Positions 7,918 to 16,404 of a stretch of DNA of 44,364 bases are shown here, in pieces (the stretch's first letter is position 1; each line of letters begins with the position of its first letter). Below the pieces are notes generated by a model that saw only the letters and a program-made list of their open reading frames with translations, ran no database searches and was not told the DNA's origin. The position numbers were made by a program, and so were the translations under genes. This DNA is from an uncultured Clostridium sp. (GTDB lineage Bacteria > Bacillota_I > Bacilli_A > RF39 > UBA660): contig CAMNJQ010000024.1 of NCBI GenBank assembly GCA_946541575.1, positions 1-44,364 of the forward strand. The letters run 5' to 3'.

Positions 7918-7944
7918 AAAAAAAGTATCAAATTAATTGATACT
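7918..7944 (-). terminator. Terminator of der and its small partner
   Basis: AGTATCAA (7924-7931) pairs with TTGATACT (7937-7944), loop of five, then seven T on the minus strand. It contains two bases of the stop codon of the 65-residue gene. Confidence 0.85.
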
Positions 7945-8140
7945 AATAATCTTGCCCTATAACTTGCTTATATTTTTTTATTTGTTCATTTATTTCTTTG
8001 CACCTTTTTATATATTCAGAATCACTAATTTCTTTATTATTATAACGCTTTTCAAGTAATTCTTTAGCTTTCTCTAAATTACGTATAGTTGCTTCATAAG
8101 TTGCATTTCTTTTTGCACTAATGTCATTATTAAAAATCAT
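7943..8140 (-). CDS. Small charged protein after der, SHOCT-like tail
   Basis: A 65-residue, highly charged, helical protein. Its C-terminal half (RYNNKEISDSEYIKRCKEIN) recalls the SHOCT pattern, a short helical oligomerisation motif of the form yxxGxIxxeEFxxkKxxLL, but the match is loose. AGGAGTG lies before the ATG, inside the end of der, and the ATG directly abuts the der stop codon, so it is almost certainly cotranscribed and translationally coupled. No function is known to me. Confidence 0.75.
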   Translation of the reverse strand: MIFNNDISAKRNATYEATIRNLEKAKELLEKRYNNKEISDSEYIKRCKEINEQIKKYKQVIGQDY

Positions 8141-9445
8141 TTATTCACTCCTATTCTTGAATTGTAAGATAATTGGGGTACCTTCTAATTCAAAACTTTC
8201 TCTTAATTTATTTTCTAAATACCTTTCATATGAAAAATGTACAAGTCCTTTATTATTAACATGAAATGTAAATTTAGGTGGTTTTGTTCCAGACTGATTT
8301 GTAAAATATATCTTTAATCTTTTTCCTTTATATGAAGGAGGTATATTTAATAAATATGCATCATTAATAGCATCATTTAAAACATTAGTTGGTATTTCTC
8401 TAACTATATTTTGACTAACTTTAATAACTTCAGGCATAATTGTATGAATTCTTTTCTTCGTAAGTGCACTTGTAAATACAATTGGTACATAGCTTAAAAA
8501 CTGAAACTCATTTCTCACTTTTTTAATATATTCTTTAATATCATCATTTTCTACTTTATCCCATTTATTTACTACTATAATTAAGCCCTTACCTTTTTCA
8601 AGTACATAACCTGCAATATGCTTATCATGTTCAATAATACCTTCCTCAGCATTTATTACCAATAGGCAAATGTCTGATCTTTCTATTGCTTTCATACTTC
8701 TTAGTAAACTATACTTTTCTATATTTTCATATATTTTACCTTTTTTTCTCATCCCGGCAGTATCAATTATTACATACTCTTCATTATTATATTTTAAAAC
8801 TGTATCAACAGCATCCCTTGTCGTTCCAGCAACATCACTAACTATCACTCTTTCTTCATTAAGTAATGCATTAATTAAACTACTTTTACCTACATTTGGA
8901 CGACCTATAACAGAAAACTTTAATCTTTTATCTTCTACATAATACTCTTTTTTATGAATATTTTCCACAATAGCGTCCTTTAATTCATAAAAGCCAGTAC
9001 CATGTTCCCCACTTACAGGAATATAATCATCAAAGCCGAGTTCATAAAAATCATACATATTCTCTTCAGATTTTTTATTATCAATCTTATTAATAACCAC
9101 AATTACTTTTTTCCCACTATTTCTTAGCATATCTCTTACTAAAAAGTCATTTGAAGTTAATCCTTCTTTTCCATCAACTACAAATAATACAACATCTGCT
9201 TCATCAATAGCAATTTCGGCTTGAATTTTAATTACATCGTTAAATTTCTCAGCAGCCCCATCAATACCACCGGTATCTATCAAATTATACTTATAATCTT
9301 TATATACTGCCTCGCTATAAATTCTATCTCGAGTAACTCCAGGCGTATCTTCAATAATTGATATTTTCTCTCCCACTAATTTATTAAATATAGTACTTTT
9401 TCCAACATTAGGTCTTCCCACTAATGCTACTGTTGGTAAACTCAT
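8141..9445 (-). CDS. der: Ribosome-assembly GTPase Der (EngA)
   Basis: Der is a double-GTPase needed for maturation of the large ribosomal subunit. The 434-residue protein has two G domains in tandem: GRPNVGKST (10-18), DTGG and NKID, then GRPNVGKSS (near 180), DTAGM and NKWD, followed by the KH-like C-terminal domain (GKRLKIYFTNQSGTKPPKF). Length is normal. AGGGGTGATACT precedes the ATG. Its promoter (9470-9498) overlaps the 3-prime end of the unknown gene upstream. Confidence 0.98.
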   Translation of the reverse strand: MSLPTVALVGRPNVGKSTIFNKLVGEKISIIEDTPGVTRDRIYSEAVYKDYKYNLIDTGGIDGAAEKFNDVIKIQAEIAIDEADVVLFVVDGKEGLTSNDFLVRDMLRNSGKKVIVVINKIDNKKSEENMYDFYELGFDDYIPVSGEHGTGFYELKDAIVENIHKKEYYVEDKRLKFSVIGRPNVGKSSLINALLNEERVIVSDVAGTTRDAVDTVLKYNNEEYVIIDTAGMRKKGKIYENIEKYSLLRSMKAIERSDICLLVINAEEGIIEHDKHIAGYVLEKGKGLIIVVNKWDKVENDDIKEYIKKVRNEFQFLSYVPIVFTSALTKKRIHTIMPEVIKVSQNIVREIPTNVLNDAINDAYLLNIPPSYKGKRLKIYFTNQSGTKPPKFTFHVNNKGLVHFSYERYLENKLRESFELEGTPIILQFKNRSE

Positions 9446-9469
9446 AGTATCACCCCTTGACTCGTGATT

Positions 9470-9498
9470 ATTATATCACAAAAAAGCTTCATTGTAAA
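9470..9498 (-). promoter_or_regulatory. Sigma-A promoter of der
   Basis: TTTACA (9493-9498), 17 bases, TATAAT (9470-9475) on the minus strand. The -35 lies inside the coding end of the gene upstream. Confidence 0.75.
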
Positions 9499-9893
9499 TT
9501 AGTGTCAACGTAATAATACTCACATAAATTAAGTACATCCCTAATATTCAATTTCTTACAACTAAATCTCATATTTTTATACTTTTTATTTAGCATAACA
9601 TCTTTGATATTAACAATTACTGTACTTTTTTCTTTAACTATATTTATATCTATATGATTATAATAATAATCTTCATCATTTTTCTTTATAAACACAAAAA
9701 TACTAACAAATTCATTATCATAAAAAATACTAACATCATACGATCCATATATATTATAATTATATCTTTGTTTAATAAGATATAATATTTTTTTACATTG
9801 ATCATTACTACTACAATTCAATAATTTTCTATAAAAAGTATTAACTTTAACAACTATTTTATTATTAAAAAAGTCAATTTTAATAATTATCAC
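9489..9893 (-). CDS. Uncertain Asn/Tyr/Lys-rich protein
   Basis: I do not recognise this 134-residue reading frame. It is rich in Asn, Lys, Ile and Tyr, has no clear membrane segment, and contains two Cys in its first third. The first codon offered is GTG (9893), but GTG is itself part of a GGGTGA ribosome site like those of other genes here, which would suit a non-standard ATT start at 9884. It is also the only gene in the window that ends in TGA; reading through it would add five codons before tandem TAA. It lies directly after the terminator of the gene upstream, with no clear promoter. It may be real, decayed, or spurious. Confidence 0.5.
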   Translation of the reverse strand: MIIIKIDFFNNKIVVKVNTFYRKLLNCSSNDQCKKILYLIKQRYNYNIYGSYDVSIFYDNEFVSIFVFIKKNDEDYYYNHIDINIVKEKSTVIVNIKDVMLNKKYKNMRFSCKKLNIRDVLNLCEYYYVDTNLQ

Positions 9894-9910
9894 CCAAAAT
9901 AATATTATGA

Positions 9911-9939
9911 AAAAGAAAAAAAACGCATTACTGCGTTTT
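9911..9939 (-). terminator. Terminator
   Basis: AAAACGCA (9920-9927) pairs perfectly with TGCGTTTT (9932-9939), loop of four, followed on the minus strand by a T-rich tract. It contains part of the stop codon of the upstream gene. Confidence 0.9.
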
Positions 9940-10588
9940 AATAAACATACTCATTTACACTATAAATTGTTCCATTACTAGATTGAACATAAATATCATT
10001 ATAACATTTTGAAGTTTCACTATTACATGAAACACCTTGATAATACTTAACAATATCGTCTAACAAAGGTAAAGACATTTTATAACTAAATGTTACATCA
10101 TTCATTTCTTTTTTTGCACGCATATATTCAACATTTCCATTTTCTAAAATAAATGCTACATAGTCCTCTTTCTCGTCATCATTTAAGTAATTAACAACAA
10201 TATCAACAACATTAGAATCAAAAGAAATTATTTCACTACTAACCCTCTCACCACTATAGTATTTTGTAAACTCTAATTCATCATCATTAACACCATGATT
10301 TATAGTATAATAGCTATCATCATCTATACCATAATAAGTAGTTTTTAAATTATAACTAAGATTTCCTTTTTTAGGGTTTACATTTTTTTCATCAAATTTA
10401 AGGCTATCATTTAGCCCTTTTGCTGCAATTACTACATCACTATTTTCAGACTTTAATACTTTTACTTTTTTAGGATTAATATCTTCTGATAAAACAAATC
10501 CTCCAATAAACGCAATAAATGATGTAACAAGTGCAACAACAGTGATTAATGAACCTTGTCTATCTGCCTCTTTTTTCTTACTTTCCAT
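9938..10588 (-). CDS. Unknown membrane-anchored protein
   Basis: A 216-residue protein with a short Lys-rich cytoplasmic head, one membrane helix (about residues 14-34, SLITVVALVTSFIAFIGGFV) and an outside domain of about 175 residues with an Asp/Tyr-rich middle and two Cys (SCNSETSKCYN) near the end. I recognise no family. An ATG two codons earlier (10594) touches the AGGAGA site; the ATG at 10588 is six bases away and preferred. It has its own promoter and terminator. A role at the envelope is all that can be inferred. Confidence 0.8.
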   Translation of the reverse strand: MESKKKEADRQGSLITVVALVTSFIAFIGGFVLSEDINPKKVKVLKSENSDVVIAAKGLNDSLKFDEKNVNPKKGNLSYNLKTTYYGIDDDSYYTINHGVNDDELEFTKYYSGERVSSEIISFDSNVVDIVVNYLNDDEKEDYVAFILENGNVEYMRAKKEMNDVTFSYKMSLPLLDDIVKYYQGVSCNSETSKCYNDIYVQSSNGTIYSVNEYVY

Positions 10589-10616
10589 AATCATTCTCCT
10601 CGTATCTTATAATTTG

Positions 10617-10644
10617 ATTATACTATTTGATTCTATCATTTCAA
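10617..10644 (-). promoter_or_regulatory. Sigma-A promoter of the anchored-protein gene
   Basis: TTGAAA (10639-10644), 16 bases, TATAAT (10617-10622). A perfect TTGACA at 10664-10669 lies 17 bases before TATTGA, so a second, overlapping promoter is possible. Confidence 0.65.
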
Positions 10645-10674
10645 TATTTTTCTAACTCTTTTGTGTCAATTTTA

Positions 10675-10698
10675 CAAAAAAAAGAATCAAATGATTCT
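10675..10698 (-). terminator. Terminator of ackA-nrnA-engB
   Basis: AGAATCA (10683-10689) pairs with TGATTCT (10692-10698), followed by a run of T on the minus strand. It includes two bases of the engB stop codon. Confidence 0.8.
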
Positions 10699-11284
10699 AT
10701 TTTTCTACTATTTCCTCTATAATTTTTAATACTTCATCTCTTCCTAATTTAGTAACACTAGAAAAAGCTACAATATTATCACCAACTACAATATCTAAAG
10801 TATCTTTAATTTGTTTCATATTTTTTTCTTTTTCTTTAGAACTTACTTTATCAGCCTTAGTAGCAACAACCGTAACTGGAATTTGATAATATTTCAAAAA
10901 ATCATACATTAATTTATCATCACTAGTTGGTTTATGCCTATAATCTACCAAAAGAAAAACTCTTTTTAGCTCCTTCCTCTTTTCAAGATATTCTTCAACC
11001 ATTAAGCCAAATTTTTTTATTTCCTCTTTAGAAGTATCAGCATAGCCATAGCCAGGAACATCAACAAGATAGAAACTATCTTCAACATTAAAAAAGTTTA
11101 TCGTACTTGTTTTACCAGGCTTAGATGATATTCTAGCCATATTTTTCTTATTAATTAAAGTGTTTAAAAAACTACTCTTACCTACATTACTTCTTCCAAG
11201 CATAATGAATTCTGGTAAATTATTATCGGGATATTGACTTCTTCTAACCGCACTAATTGTTAAGTTAACATTATCAACTTTCAT
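10697..11284 (-). CDS. engB: Ribosome-assembly GTPase EngB (YsxC)
   Basis: A 195-residue TrmE-Era-EngA-EngB type GTPase for 50S subunit assembly. Motifs: LGRSNVGKSSFLN (G1, 29-41), KPGKTSTINFF (switch I with the conserved Thr), DVPGYGYA (G3), TKADK (G4) and FSSV (G5). Length and motif spacing are normal. It starts one base after the nrnA stop codon, with GAGGG at the end of nrnA, so the two are cotranscribed. In many Bacilli this gene follows lon or clpX; here it follows nrnA. Confidence 0.97.
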   Translation of the reverse strand: MKVDNVNLTISAVRRSQYPDNNLPEFIMLGRSNVGKSSFLNTLINKKNMARISSKPGKTSTINFFNVEDSFYLVDVPGYGYADTSKEEIKKFGLMVEEYLEKRKELKRVFLLVDYRHKPTSDDKLMYDFLKYYQIPVTVVATKADKVSSKEKEKNMKQIKDTLDIVVGDNIVAFSSVTKLGRDEVLKIIEEIVEK

Positions 11285-11285
11285 A

Positions 11286-12239
11286 TTAGTCCCTCTTTTC
11301 TTCTAAATATTTTTTACAAAGATTATCTAAATCATTTATTAAAAGTTGTACATCTTCAAGAGTTTTTACTCTTGCACCACTTGCCATAGCATGTCCCCCA
11401 CCATTATAATGTTCTGCTATCGTATTAATAACTGGTCCTCGAGATCGAATATTAAATTTATATTGATTATTTTTTACATCTTCTGAAATAGTTGCCCATA
11501 CAATTACTTCATCAATATTATTATAATTATTGACCATATTACCTGCTGATGAAGAATCCACGCCATACTCCTGTAAAGTATTATTTGTTATTATCACATA
11601 AGCTAACCCATTATCTGTTAAAGTCATATTCTCAGAAATGTATCCTTGAAATCTCACTTCACTAAATGGTCTAGCATATAAATGCTTATATAACTCTTCT
11701 ATGTCAATTTCATAATCTTTAACTAGTTTTTCTACAATTCTAAATGTCTCAAAAGTCGTATTAAATAAAAACCTATTAGTATCTGATACTATCCCATAAT
11801 ATAAATACTCAGCAGTTTCTTTATTGTAATTAATATTATTTTCAACAAAGAATCTTAACACTAATTCTGAAGCACTTGACGATTTTGTATCGATATACTC
11901 ATACTCACCAAACTTGTCAATAAAAGGATGATGATCAATTTTACAAACATTTGGGAAACTATTAAAATTAGATATATCAACTCTTTTTTTATCTGGAGTA
12001 TCAACCACTATCAATAAAGTATTTTCATTATTGGTATCCTCATACTTATCTAATTTAGGAAAATAATTATATCTAGAACTTTTTGTTCCAACTGCATACA
12101 CTTTTTTTTCAGGAAAATTTAAATTTATTGCCGTCTTTAACGCAAATTGGCTACCTAAAGCATCAGGATCTACTCCAATATGCCTTGCAATAACAATTGT
12201 GTCATATTTTTTTATTTCCTCATATATTTTTTTTAACAT
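11286..12239 (-). CDS. nrnA: DHH family oligoribonuclease/pAp phosphatase NrnA
   Basis: A 317-residue DHH-DHHA1 phosphoesterase. NrnA-type enzymes degrade very short RNAs (nano-RNA) and dephosphorylate pAp. The metal-binding motifs are RHIGVDPDALGSQ (19-31), VVDTPD, KIDHHPF and GIVSDTNRF; the C-terminal DHHA1 part ends GGGHAMASGARV. Length is normal. AGGA precedes the ATG, nine bases after ackA. Close relatives such as GdpP/DhhP c-di-AMP phosphodiesterases have similar motifs; absence of GGDEF/PAS parts and the length favour NrnA, though activity on c-di-AMP or pGpG cannot be excluded. Confidence 0.93.
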   Translation of the reverse strand: MLKKIYEEIKKYDTIVIARHIGVDPDALGSQFALKTAINLNFPEKKVYAVGTKSSRYNYFPKLDKYEDTNNENTLLIVVDTPDKKRVDISNFNSFPNVCKIDHHPFIDKFGEYEYIDTKSSSASELVLRFFVENNINYNKETAEYLYYGIVSDTNRFLFNTTFETFRIVEKLVKDYEIDIEELYKHLYARPFSEVRFQGYISENMTLTDNGLAYVIITNNTLQEYGVDSSSAGNMVNNYNNIDEVIVWATISEDVKNNQYKFNIRSRGPVINTIAEHYNGGGHAMASGARVKTLEDVQLLINDLDNLCKKYLEEKRD

Positions 12240-12248
12240 TATAAAATC

Positions 12249-13430
12249 CTATCTATTTATTATATTTAATGTATCTCTTGCAATCATCAATTCTTCATTT
12301 GTTGGAACAACATATACTTCTACAGATGAGTCATCAGTACTTATCTTAGTAAACTTTCCTCTTACATTGTTCTTTTCTAAATCTATTTTAATGCCTAAAC
12401 AAGCAAGTTTCTCAATTACTTTTTGACGTGTTTCAGGGCTGTTTTCACCAATACCAGCAGTAAATGCAATTGCATCTACATGTCCTAGAAGTACATAATA
12501 TTGAGCAATATATTTAACAATTGAATTAACATACATTTCTTCTGTAAGAATACACCTTTCATTTCCCTCTTTAATGCCATCCTCTATATCACGAGAATCA
12601 CTACTTAATCCAGAAACGCCCAAAAATCCTGATTTCTTATTTAAATCATTCATTATTTCATTAGCACTTTTTCCTTCTTTTTCCATAATATAAGGTACTA
12701 TTGAAACATCTATATCACCACTTCTTGTTCCCATCATAATTCCAGCATGTGGAGTAAATCCCATAGAGGTATCAACACATTTTTCATCTTTGATAGCAGT
12801 AATACTTCCACCATTTCCTAAATGACAAGAAATAATATCCAAATCTTCTTTTCCTAATTTTTCTTTTAAAGTTTCTGCTATAAATCTATGACTTGTTCCA
12901 TGTGCTCCATATTTTCTTATATGATACTTTTCATACCATTCATATGGTACAGGATATAAGAATCTAGCTTTTTCGATAGTTTGATGATATGCAGTATCAA
13001 AAACTACAACCATAGGAGTCTTTGGTAAAACTTCTCTAAATGCTTTGATACAAATTGCATGAGCAGGATTATGAAGTGGAGCATAATCACTAAATCTAAC
13101 TATATCATCAATAACTTCATCAGTTACCATTACAGACTCAGTATACTTATCACCGCCATGAACTATTCTATGTCCAACTCCTTCTATTTCTTCAAGATTA
13201 GAAATAACACGTAACTCTATTAATTTTTCTAGTAAAATCTTTACAGCAGTAGCATGACTATCTAATTCTTGTTCAACCTTAATTTTGTCACCTTTATATT
13301 TTAATGTATAAGTGCCACCTTCAATACCTATACGCTCGAATACACCAGATATTAGTACTTTTTCATCATTCATATCAAACAAAGAGAATTTTAAAGAACT
13401 ACTTCCAGCATTAATTGACATTATTTTCAT
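12249..13430 (-). CDS. ackA: Acetate kinase
   Basis: AckA makes ATP and acetate from acetyl phosphate and ADP. The 393-residue protein has the family signatures: MKIMSINAGSSSLKFSLF at the N-terminus, GHRIVHGG with the substrate-site His, VVFDTAYHQT, YGAHGTSHRF, and HLGNGGSITAIKDEKCVDTSMGFTP with AGIMMGTRSGDID. The open frame extends 19 codons upstream but crosses the promoter; the ATG at 13430 follows AGAGGG. No phosphotransacetylase gene is in the window. It heads the ackA-nrnA-engB unit. Confidence 0.98.
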   Translation of the reverse strand: MKIMSINAGSSSLKFSLFDMNDEKVLISGVFERIGIEGGTYTLKYKGDKIKVEQELDSHATAVKILLEKLIELRVISNLEEIEGVGHRIVHGGDKYTESVMVTDEVIDDIVRFSDYAPLHNPAHAICIKAFREVLPKTPMVVVFDTAYHQTIEKARFLYPVPYEWYEKYHIRKYGAHGTSHRFIAETLKEKLGKEDLDIISCHLGNGGSITAIKDEKCVDTSMGFTPHAGIMMGTRSGDIDVSIVPYIMEKEGKSANEIMNDLNKKSGFLGVSGLSSDSRDIEDGIKEGNERCILTEEMYVNSIVKYIAQYYVLLGHVDAIAFTAGIGENSPETRQKVIEKLACLGIKIDLEKNNVRGKFTKISTDDSSVEVYVVPTNEELMIARDTLNIINR

Positions 13431-13455
13431 ACTTATCCCTCTTTTCAATATCAAT

Positions 13456-13484
13456 ATTCTATCAAAAAATATAATTTTTGTGAA
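13456..13484 (-). promoter_or_regulatory. Sigma-A promoter of ackA
   Basis: TTCACA (13479-13484), 17 bases, TAGAAT (13456-13461) on the minus strand, 26 bases before the start codon. Confidence 0.65.
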
Positions 13485-13499
13485 CACTTTTTAAATAAA

Positions 13500-13525
13500 G
13501 AAAAAGAATGATAAATCATTCTTTT
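13500..13525 (-). terminator. Terminator
   Basis: AAAGAATGAT (13503-13512) pairs perfectly with 13515-13524; T-rich on the minus strand side. It follows the lipoprotein gene by three bases. Confidence 0.8.
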
Positions 13526-13527
13526 AA

Positions 13528-13974
13528 TTATTTACAATGAAATCCAAAATTATTTTCCATTAAATCTTTCATTTTAACTATAGAATTATATTCCTTATAT
13601 TCAAAAGTTACATCTAGATTCTTACAAGATAAAATAGCCCTATTATTTTTCTTTTCAATTGTACACTCGTCTTTATTACTAAAATAATCATACATTTCAT
13701 CATAATTTTCTTCAGTAAATATTTCTGTATATTTTTCTTCAAAAGATACTAATATTTTATTATCTATAAAATCAAAATAATAATCTCCTTCTCCAGTACT
13801 TTCATCTCCACATAATTCTATTTTATTAACAAATTCAGTTCCATCTGAACTTTTAGAAACAAAACTGCATACATCTGTAATCAATGTCCTACTACCGGTG
13901 CATTCCAAGTCATATTTATTTCCACATCCAGTTACTAGAAAAATCAAAAAAATCAAAAAAAGTATTTTTTTCAT
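13528..13974 (-). CDS. Cys-containing lipoprotein, paralog family member 1
   Basis: A 148-residue lipoprotein: signal peptide with lipobox LVTGC, then GNKYDLECTG, a variable acidic middle, and a C-terminus MKDLMENNFGFHCK. The same layout (lipobox, short linker, LxC, acidic middle with Cys pairs, helix then a Cys at the next-to-last residue) is shared with the genes at 30457 and 30943, so the three look paralogous. The family is unknown to me; DUF1307-type lipoproteins are a loose comparison. The open frame starts eight codons earlier, but GGAGG precedes the ATG at 13974. It follows the phosphoesterase gene in the same direction. Confidence 0.8.
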   Translation of the reverse strand: MKKILFLIFLIFLVTGCGNKYDLECTGSRTLITDVCSFVSKSSDGTEFVNKIELCGDESTGEGDYYFDFIDNKILVSFEEKYTEIFTEENYDEMYDYFSNKDECTIEKKNNRAILSCKNLDVTFEYKEYNSIVKMKDLMENNFGFHCK

Positions 13975-14006
13975 ATATCCTCCATGATATTTTTCCACAT
14001 TTATTG

Positions 14007-15113
14007 TTATTTATTTTTAATATCTATTACAACGTATTCTGCAACTGTTCCTGTTTTAAATTTAACTGCCCAATCCCCAATGCCTGAGCTAACGATGAAA
14101 GTTGTATCACTTCTTTTTTCTATTCCATAAATTTGATCATTTGCTCCAAAAAGTTTATCAGTTATTTGTAATGGAAACACCTGTCCACCATGAGTATGCC
14201 CTGATATCACTAAATCCATATTAGCTTCTTCTTCATTATCATAATCATTTGGTTCATGATCAAGAACAACAACATATTTATCATTATCTATTTCGCTCAT
14301 TAAAGATTGTGCTGTAGCCCTACTTCTTACTTGTGTGTCCTGTCTTCCTAATAAGTAAATATTTCCTACTATATCTAGTCCTTCATCTTCTAAAATAACT
14401 ACATTATTTTTTTGTAATTCTTCTCTTAATTCTTTATTGCCATATGACCTATAGTTGTAATATCCTTTATCATGATTTCCATAAACAAAATATACACCAT
14501 ATTTTGTATCTAAGATTCCAAGCCCTTCACAACTTCTAACCATATCTTTATAACTTGTATCATCGTCAACAAAATCACCAGTTACTACAACGATATCAGG
14601 ATTAGTTTTATTTATTTCTTCCATATAATGATAAAAATCATCACCATTCATAGTAGCACCAACATGGCTATCTGTTACTTGGACAATTCTAAAGTTTTCT
14701 ACACCTAAATCTTTAGTAGCAACCACATCATAATGAGTTTCTATAACATGATGTGCCAAATAATAGCCATACCCCAAATATAAAATAGTGACAACTAAAC
14801 AAACTGCTAGAGTTATCTCTTGTCCATTTTTTAAATCTACTTTTCTTTTAAAAAGACATACTAAATGATAAATAAATTCGCCTAATAAAACTATTACAAA
14901 TAAATGAAGAATTATGATATTTGTATTAGTGGAATTCCAAATAAATAACAAAATTGTAATATACAAAGGAATAAAAGAAATAATCCAAGACAACTTTTTA
15001 TTTTTCATTTCTTTTAAACATTTAATTTTATGTAATCTAGTAGCCAAATAAATATTTGCAGGAAAAAGTACTATAAATGTTATAGTAAAAACTAAAATCA
15101 TCCAGTAGTTCAC
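14007..15113 (-). CDS. Membrane-anchored metallophosphoesterase (YkuE/YaeI-like)
   Basis: A 368-residue protein: about four membrane helices in residues 1-130, then an outside-facing calcineurin-like phosphoesterase domain with the metal ligands in TDSHVG, GDFVDD, GNHDKG, LDHEPND and SGHTHGGQ. Such proteins are dinuclear-metal hydrolases; relatives such as YkuE and YaeI act at the membrane, YaeI on lipid A precursors, but the substrate here is unknown. The start is GTG, ten bases after GGAG; a later ATG (15101) is too far from the site. It precedes the 13528-13974 lipoprotein gene and probably shares its transcript. Confidence 0.9.
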   Translation of the reverse strand: MNYWMILVFTITFIVLFPANIYLATRLHKIKCLKEMKNKKLSWIISFIPLYITILLFIWNSTNTNIIILHLFVIVLLGEFIYHLVCLFKRKVDLKNGQEITLAVCLVVTILYLGYGYYLAHHVIETHYDVVATKDLGVENFRIVQVTDSHVGATMNGDDFYHYMEEINKTNPDIVVVTGDFVDDDTSYKDMVRSCEGLGILDTKYGVYFVYGNHDKGYYNYRSYGNKELREELQKNNVVILEDEGLDIVGNIYLLGRQDTQVRSRATAQSLMSEIDNDKYVVVLDHEPNDYDNEEEANMDLVISGHTHGGQVFPLQITDKLFGANDQIYGIEKRSDTTFIVSSGIGDWAVKFKTGTVAEYVVIDIKNK

Positions 15114-15207
15114 AATTCATCATCTCCTAGATTAATTTTATAATATCATAATTCAAAAATCTATTTATTTTTTATTATACTACCCATATTTCTACTATTT
15201 GTGAATC

Positions 15208-15233
15208 AAAAAAGATGTACGATAGTACATCTT
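15208..15233 (-). terminator. Terminator of the 17490-15239 operon
   Basis: AAGATGTAC (15212-15220) pairs with GTACATCTT (15225-15233), loop of four, followed by six T on the minus strand. Confidence 0.9.
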
Positions 15234-15238
15234 AATTA

Positions 15239-15874
15239 TTATTTTAAAGACTCTATAAAATTATTTATTTCTTCACTATTATCGTAATTGAAAGAATATC
15301 CAATACCTTCATAACCTACTAAAATATTTGAAGTATCGTCTGCATAATATAATGTAAATATTTTATTTGATTGAAATTCATTAGATTCTGGTTTGTCATT
15401 AACTGAAATAATATATGCAACGGATTTTGGCATACATTCACCAATCCATGAAGATGTAATATTTTTTTCAAGAGAATCTGCATTTTTTAGTTTATTAACA
15501 ATTGTATCAATTGAATCATTAGATATTATTTTTCCAGTATTTGTTATAATTGGTAATTCTCCTTCAGGTCCAGGAGTTGATGTACAAGAAATCTTAACTG
15601 CTTTAAATTGTCCATTTTGTAACTTTGATTTTAATGCTGTTTCCATAGCATCAAAATCAAAATCTAATTCATTTGCTTTAACTGGAACATTATTATTATC
15701 TTTATTATCATCTTTTACAAGCTTGTCTCTAAATACATATCCACATCCAAACGATAAAACTATAGCTACAACAATTACAATTAATAAAATTATTGTCGTT
15801 CTTTTCTTTTCCATTTTGTTATTCTTAATTTCTCCTTTTTCTTCAGTTACTATTTCATTTTTTTCTTCTTCCAT
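15239..15874 (-). CDS. Unknown membrane-anchored protein
   Basis: A 211-residue protein with a Glu/Lys-rich cytoplasmic head (1-24), one membrane helix (about 26-47, with GCGYVF at its end), an Asn/Asp linker and an outside domain of about 145 residues that contains two further Cys (SCTSTPGPEGE and GECMPK). I recognise no family. GGAGGG precedes the ATG. It is the last gene of an apparent operon with the acetyltransferase and the cadherin-like surface protein. Confidence 0.8.
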   Translation of the reverse strand: MEEEKNEIVTEEKGEIKNNKMEKKRTTIILLIVIVVAIVLSFGCGYVFRDKLVKDDNKDNNNVPVKANELDFDFDAMETALKSKLQNGQFKAVKISCTSTPGPEGELPIITNTGKIISNDSIDTIVNKLKNADSLEKNITSSWIGECMPKSVAYIISVNDKPESNEFQSNKIFTLYYADDTSNILVGYEGIGYSFNYDNSEEINNFIESLK

Positions 15875-15904
15875 TTTTTTCCCTCCAATACTAATGGTAG
15901 ATAT

Positions 15905-16402
15905 TTATTTTTTTAAAATCATCTCTGCACAATCCCAATATTCATCGTAAAATTTATATGCATTTTTCTCTACTTTTATAGTTTGAAACCCAGACTTTTT
16001 ATAACATTCATAAGCATTTATATTATTAGTAAATACACCTAAATTTATCTCTTTAGGATTATAATTATTTTCTGCATACTTAATCGCTTCTTCTATAATT
16101 TTTCTCCCATAACCACTTCCTCTTTTATTACTATCTACAATAATAAAACCAAGCCTTATAATATTTTCTTGATTATTTGGGTGTCTTAATATTAAATGTC
16201 CTATTACTTTATCATCATGTTCAAAAACTAAAGGATAAAAGTTATTCTCTTTCTCACACTCTAAATAATTATTATTCATATCACTTTCGTTTATTGGATA
16301 ACTTTCATACCTATCTGCACTCCAAAGCCGAAATTCCCTCTCATTCTTTATCCAAGAAAGAATTATTTTAGCATCACTATTTTTATATTTTCTAATTTTC
16401 AT
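15905..16402 (-). CDS. GNAT family N-acetyltransferase
   Basis: A 165-residue GNAT protein, probably an acetyl-CoA-dependent acetyltransferase acting on an amine. The acetyl-CoA pyrophosphate loop is VDSNKRGSGYGRKIIEEAI (Q/RxxGxG/A type), followed by NNINAYECYKKSGFQ, the usual motif B. The substrate cannot be told. The ribosome site is weak and the start lies two bases after the stop of the gene upstream, suggesting translational coupling. Confidence 0.9.
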   Translation of the reverse strand: MKIRKYKNSDAKIILSWIKNEREFRLWSADRYESYPINESDMNNNYLECEKENNFYPLVFEHDDKVIGHLILRHPNNQENIIRLGFIIVDSNKRGSGYGRKIIEEAIKYAENNYNPKEINLGVFTNNINAYECYKKSGFQTIKVEKNAYKFYDEYWDCAEMILKK

Positions 16403-16404
16403 TT

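Noticed and set aside
15393-15950. 185-codon open frame on the plus strand
   Set aside because: It is antisense to the anchored-protein gene and the end of the acetyltransferase gene, has no ribosome site and only a Ser/Ile/Phe-rich translation typical of a mirrored AT-rich gene.
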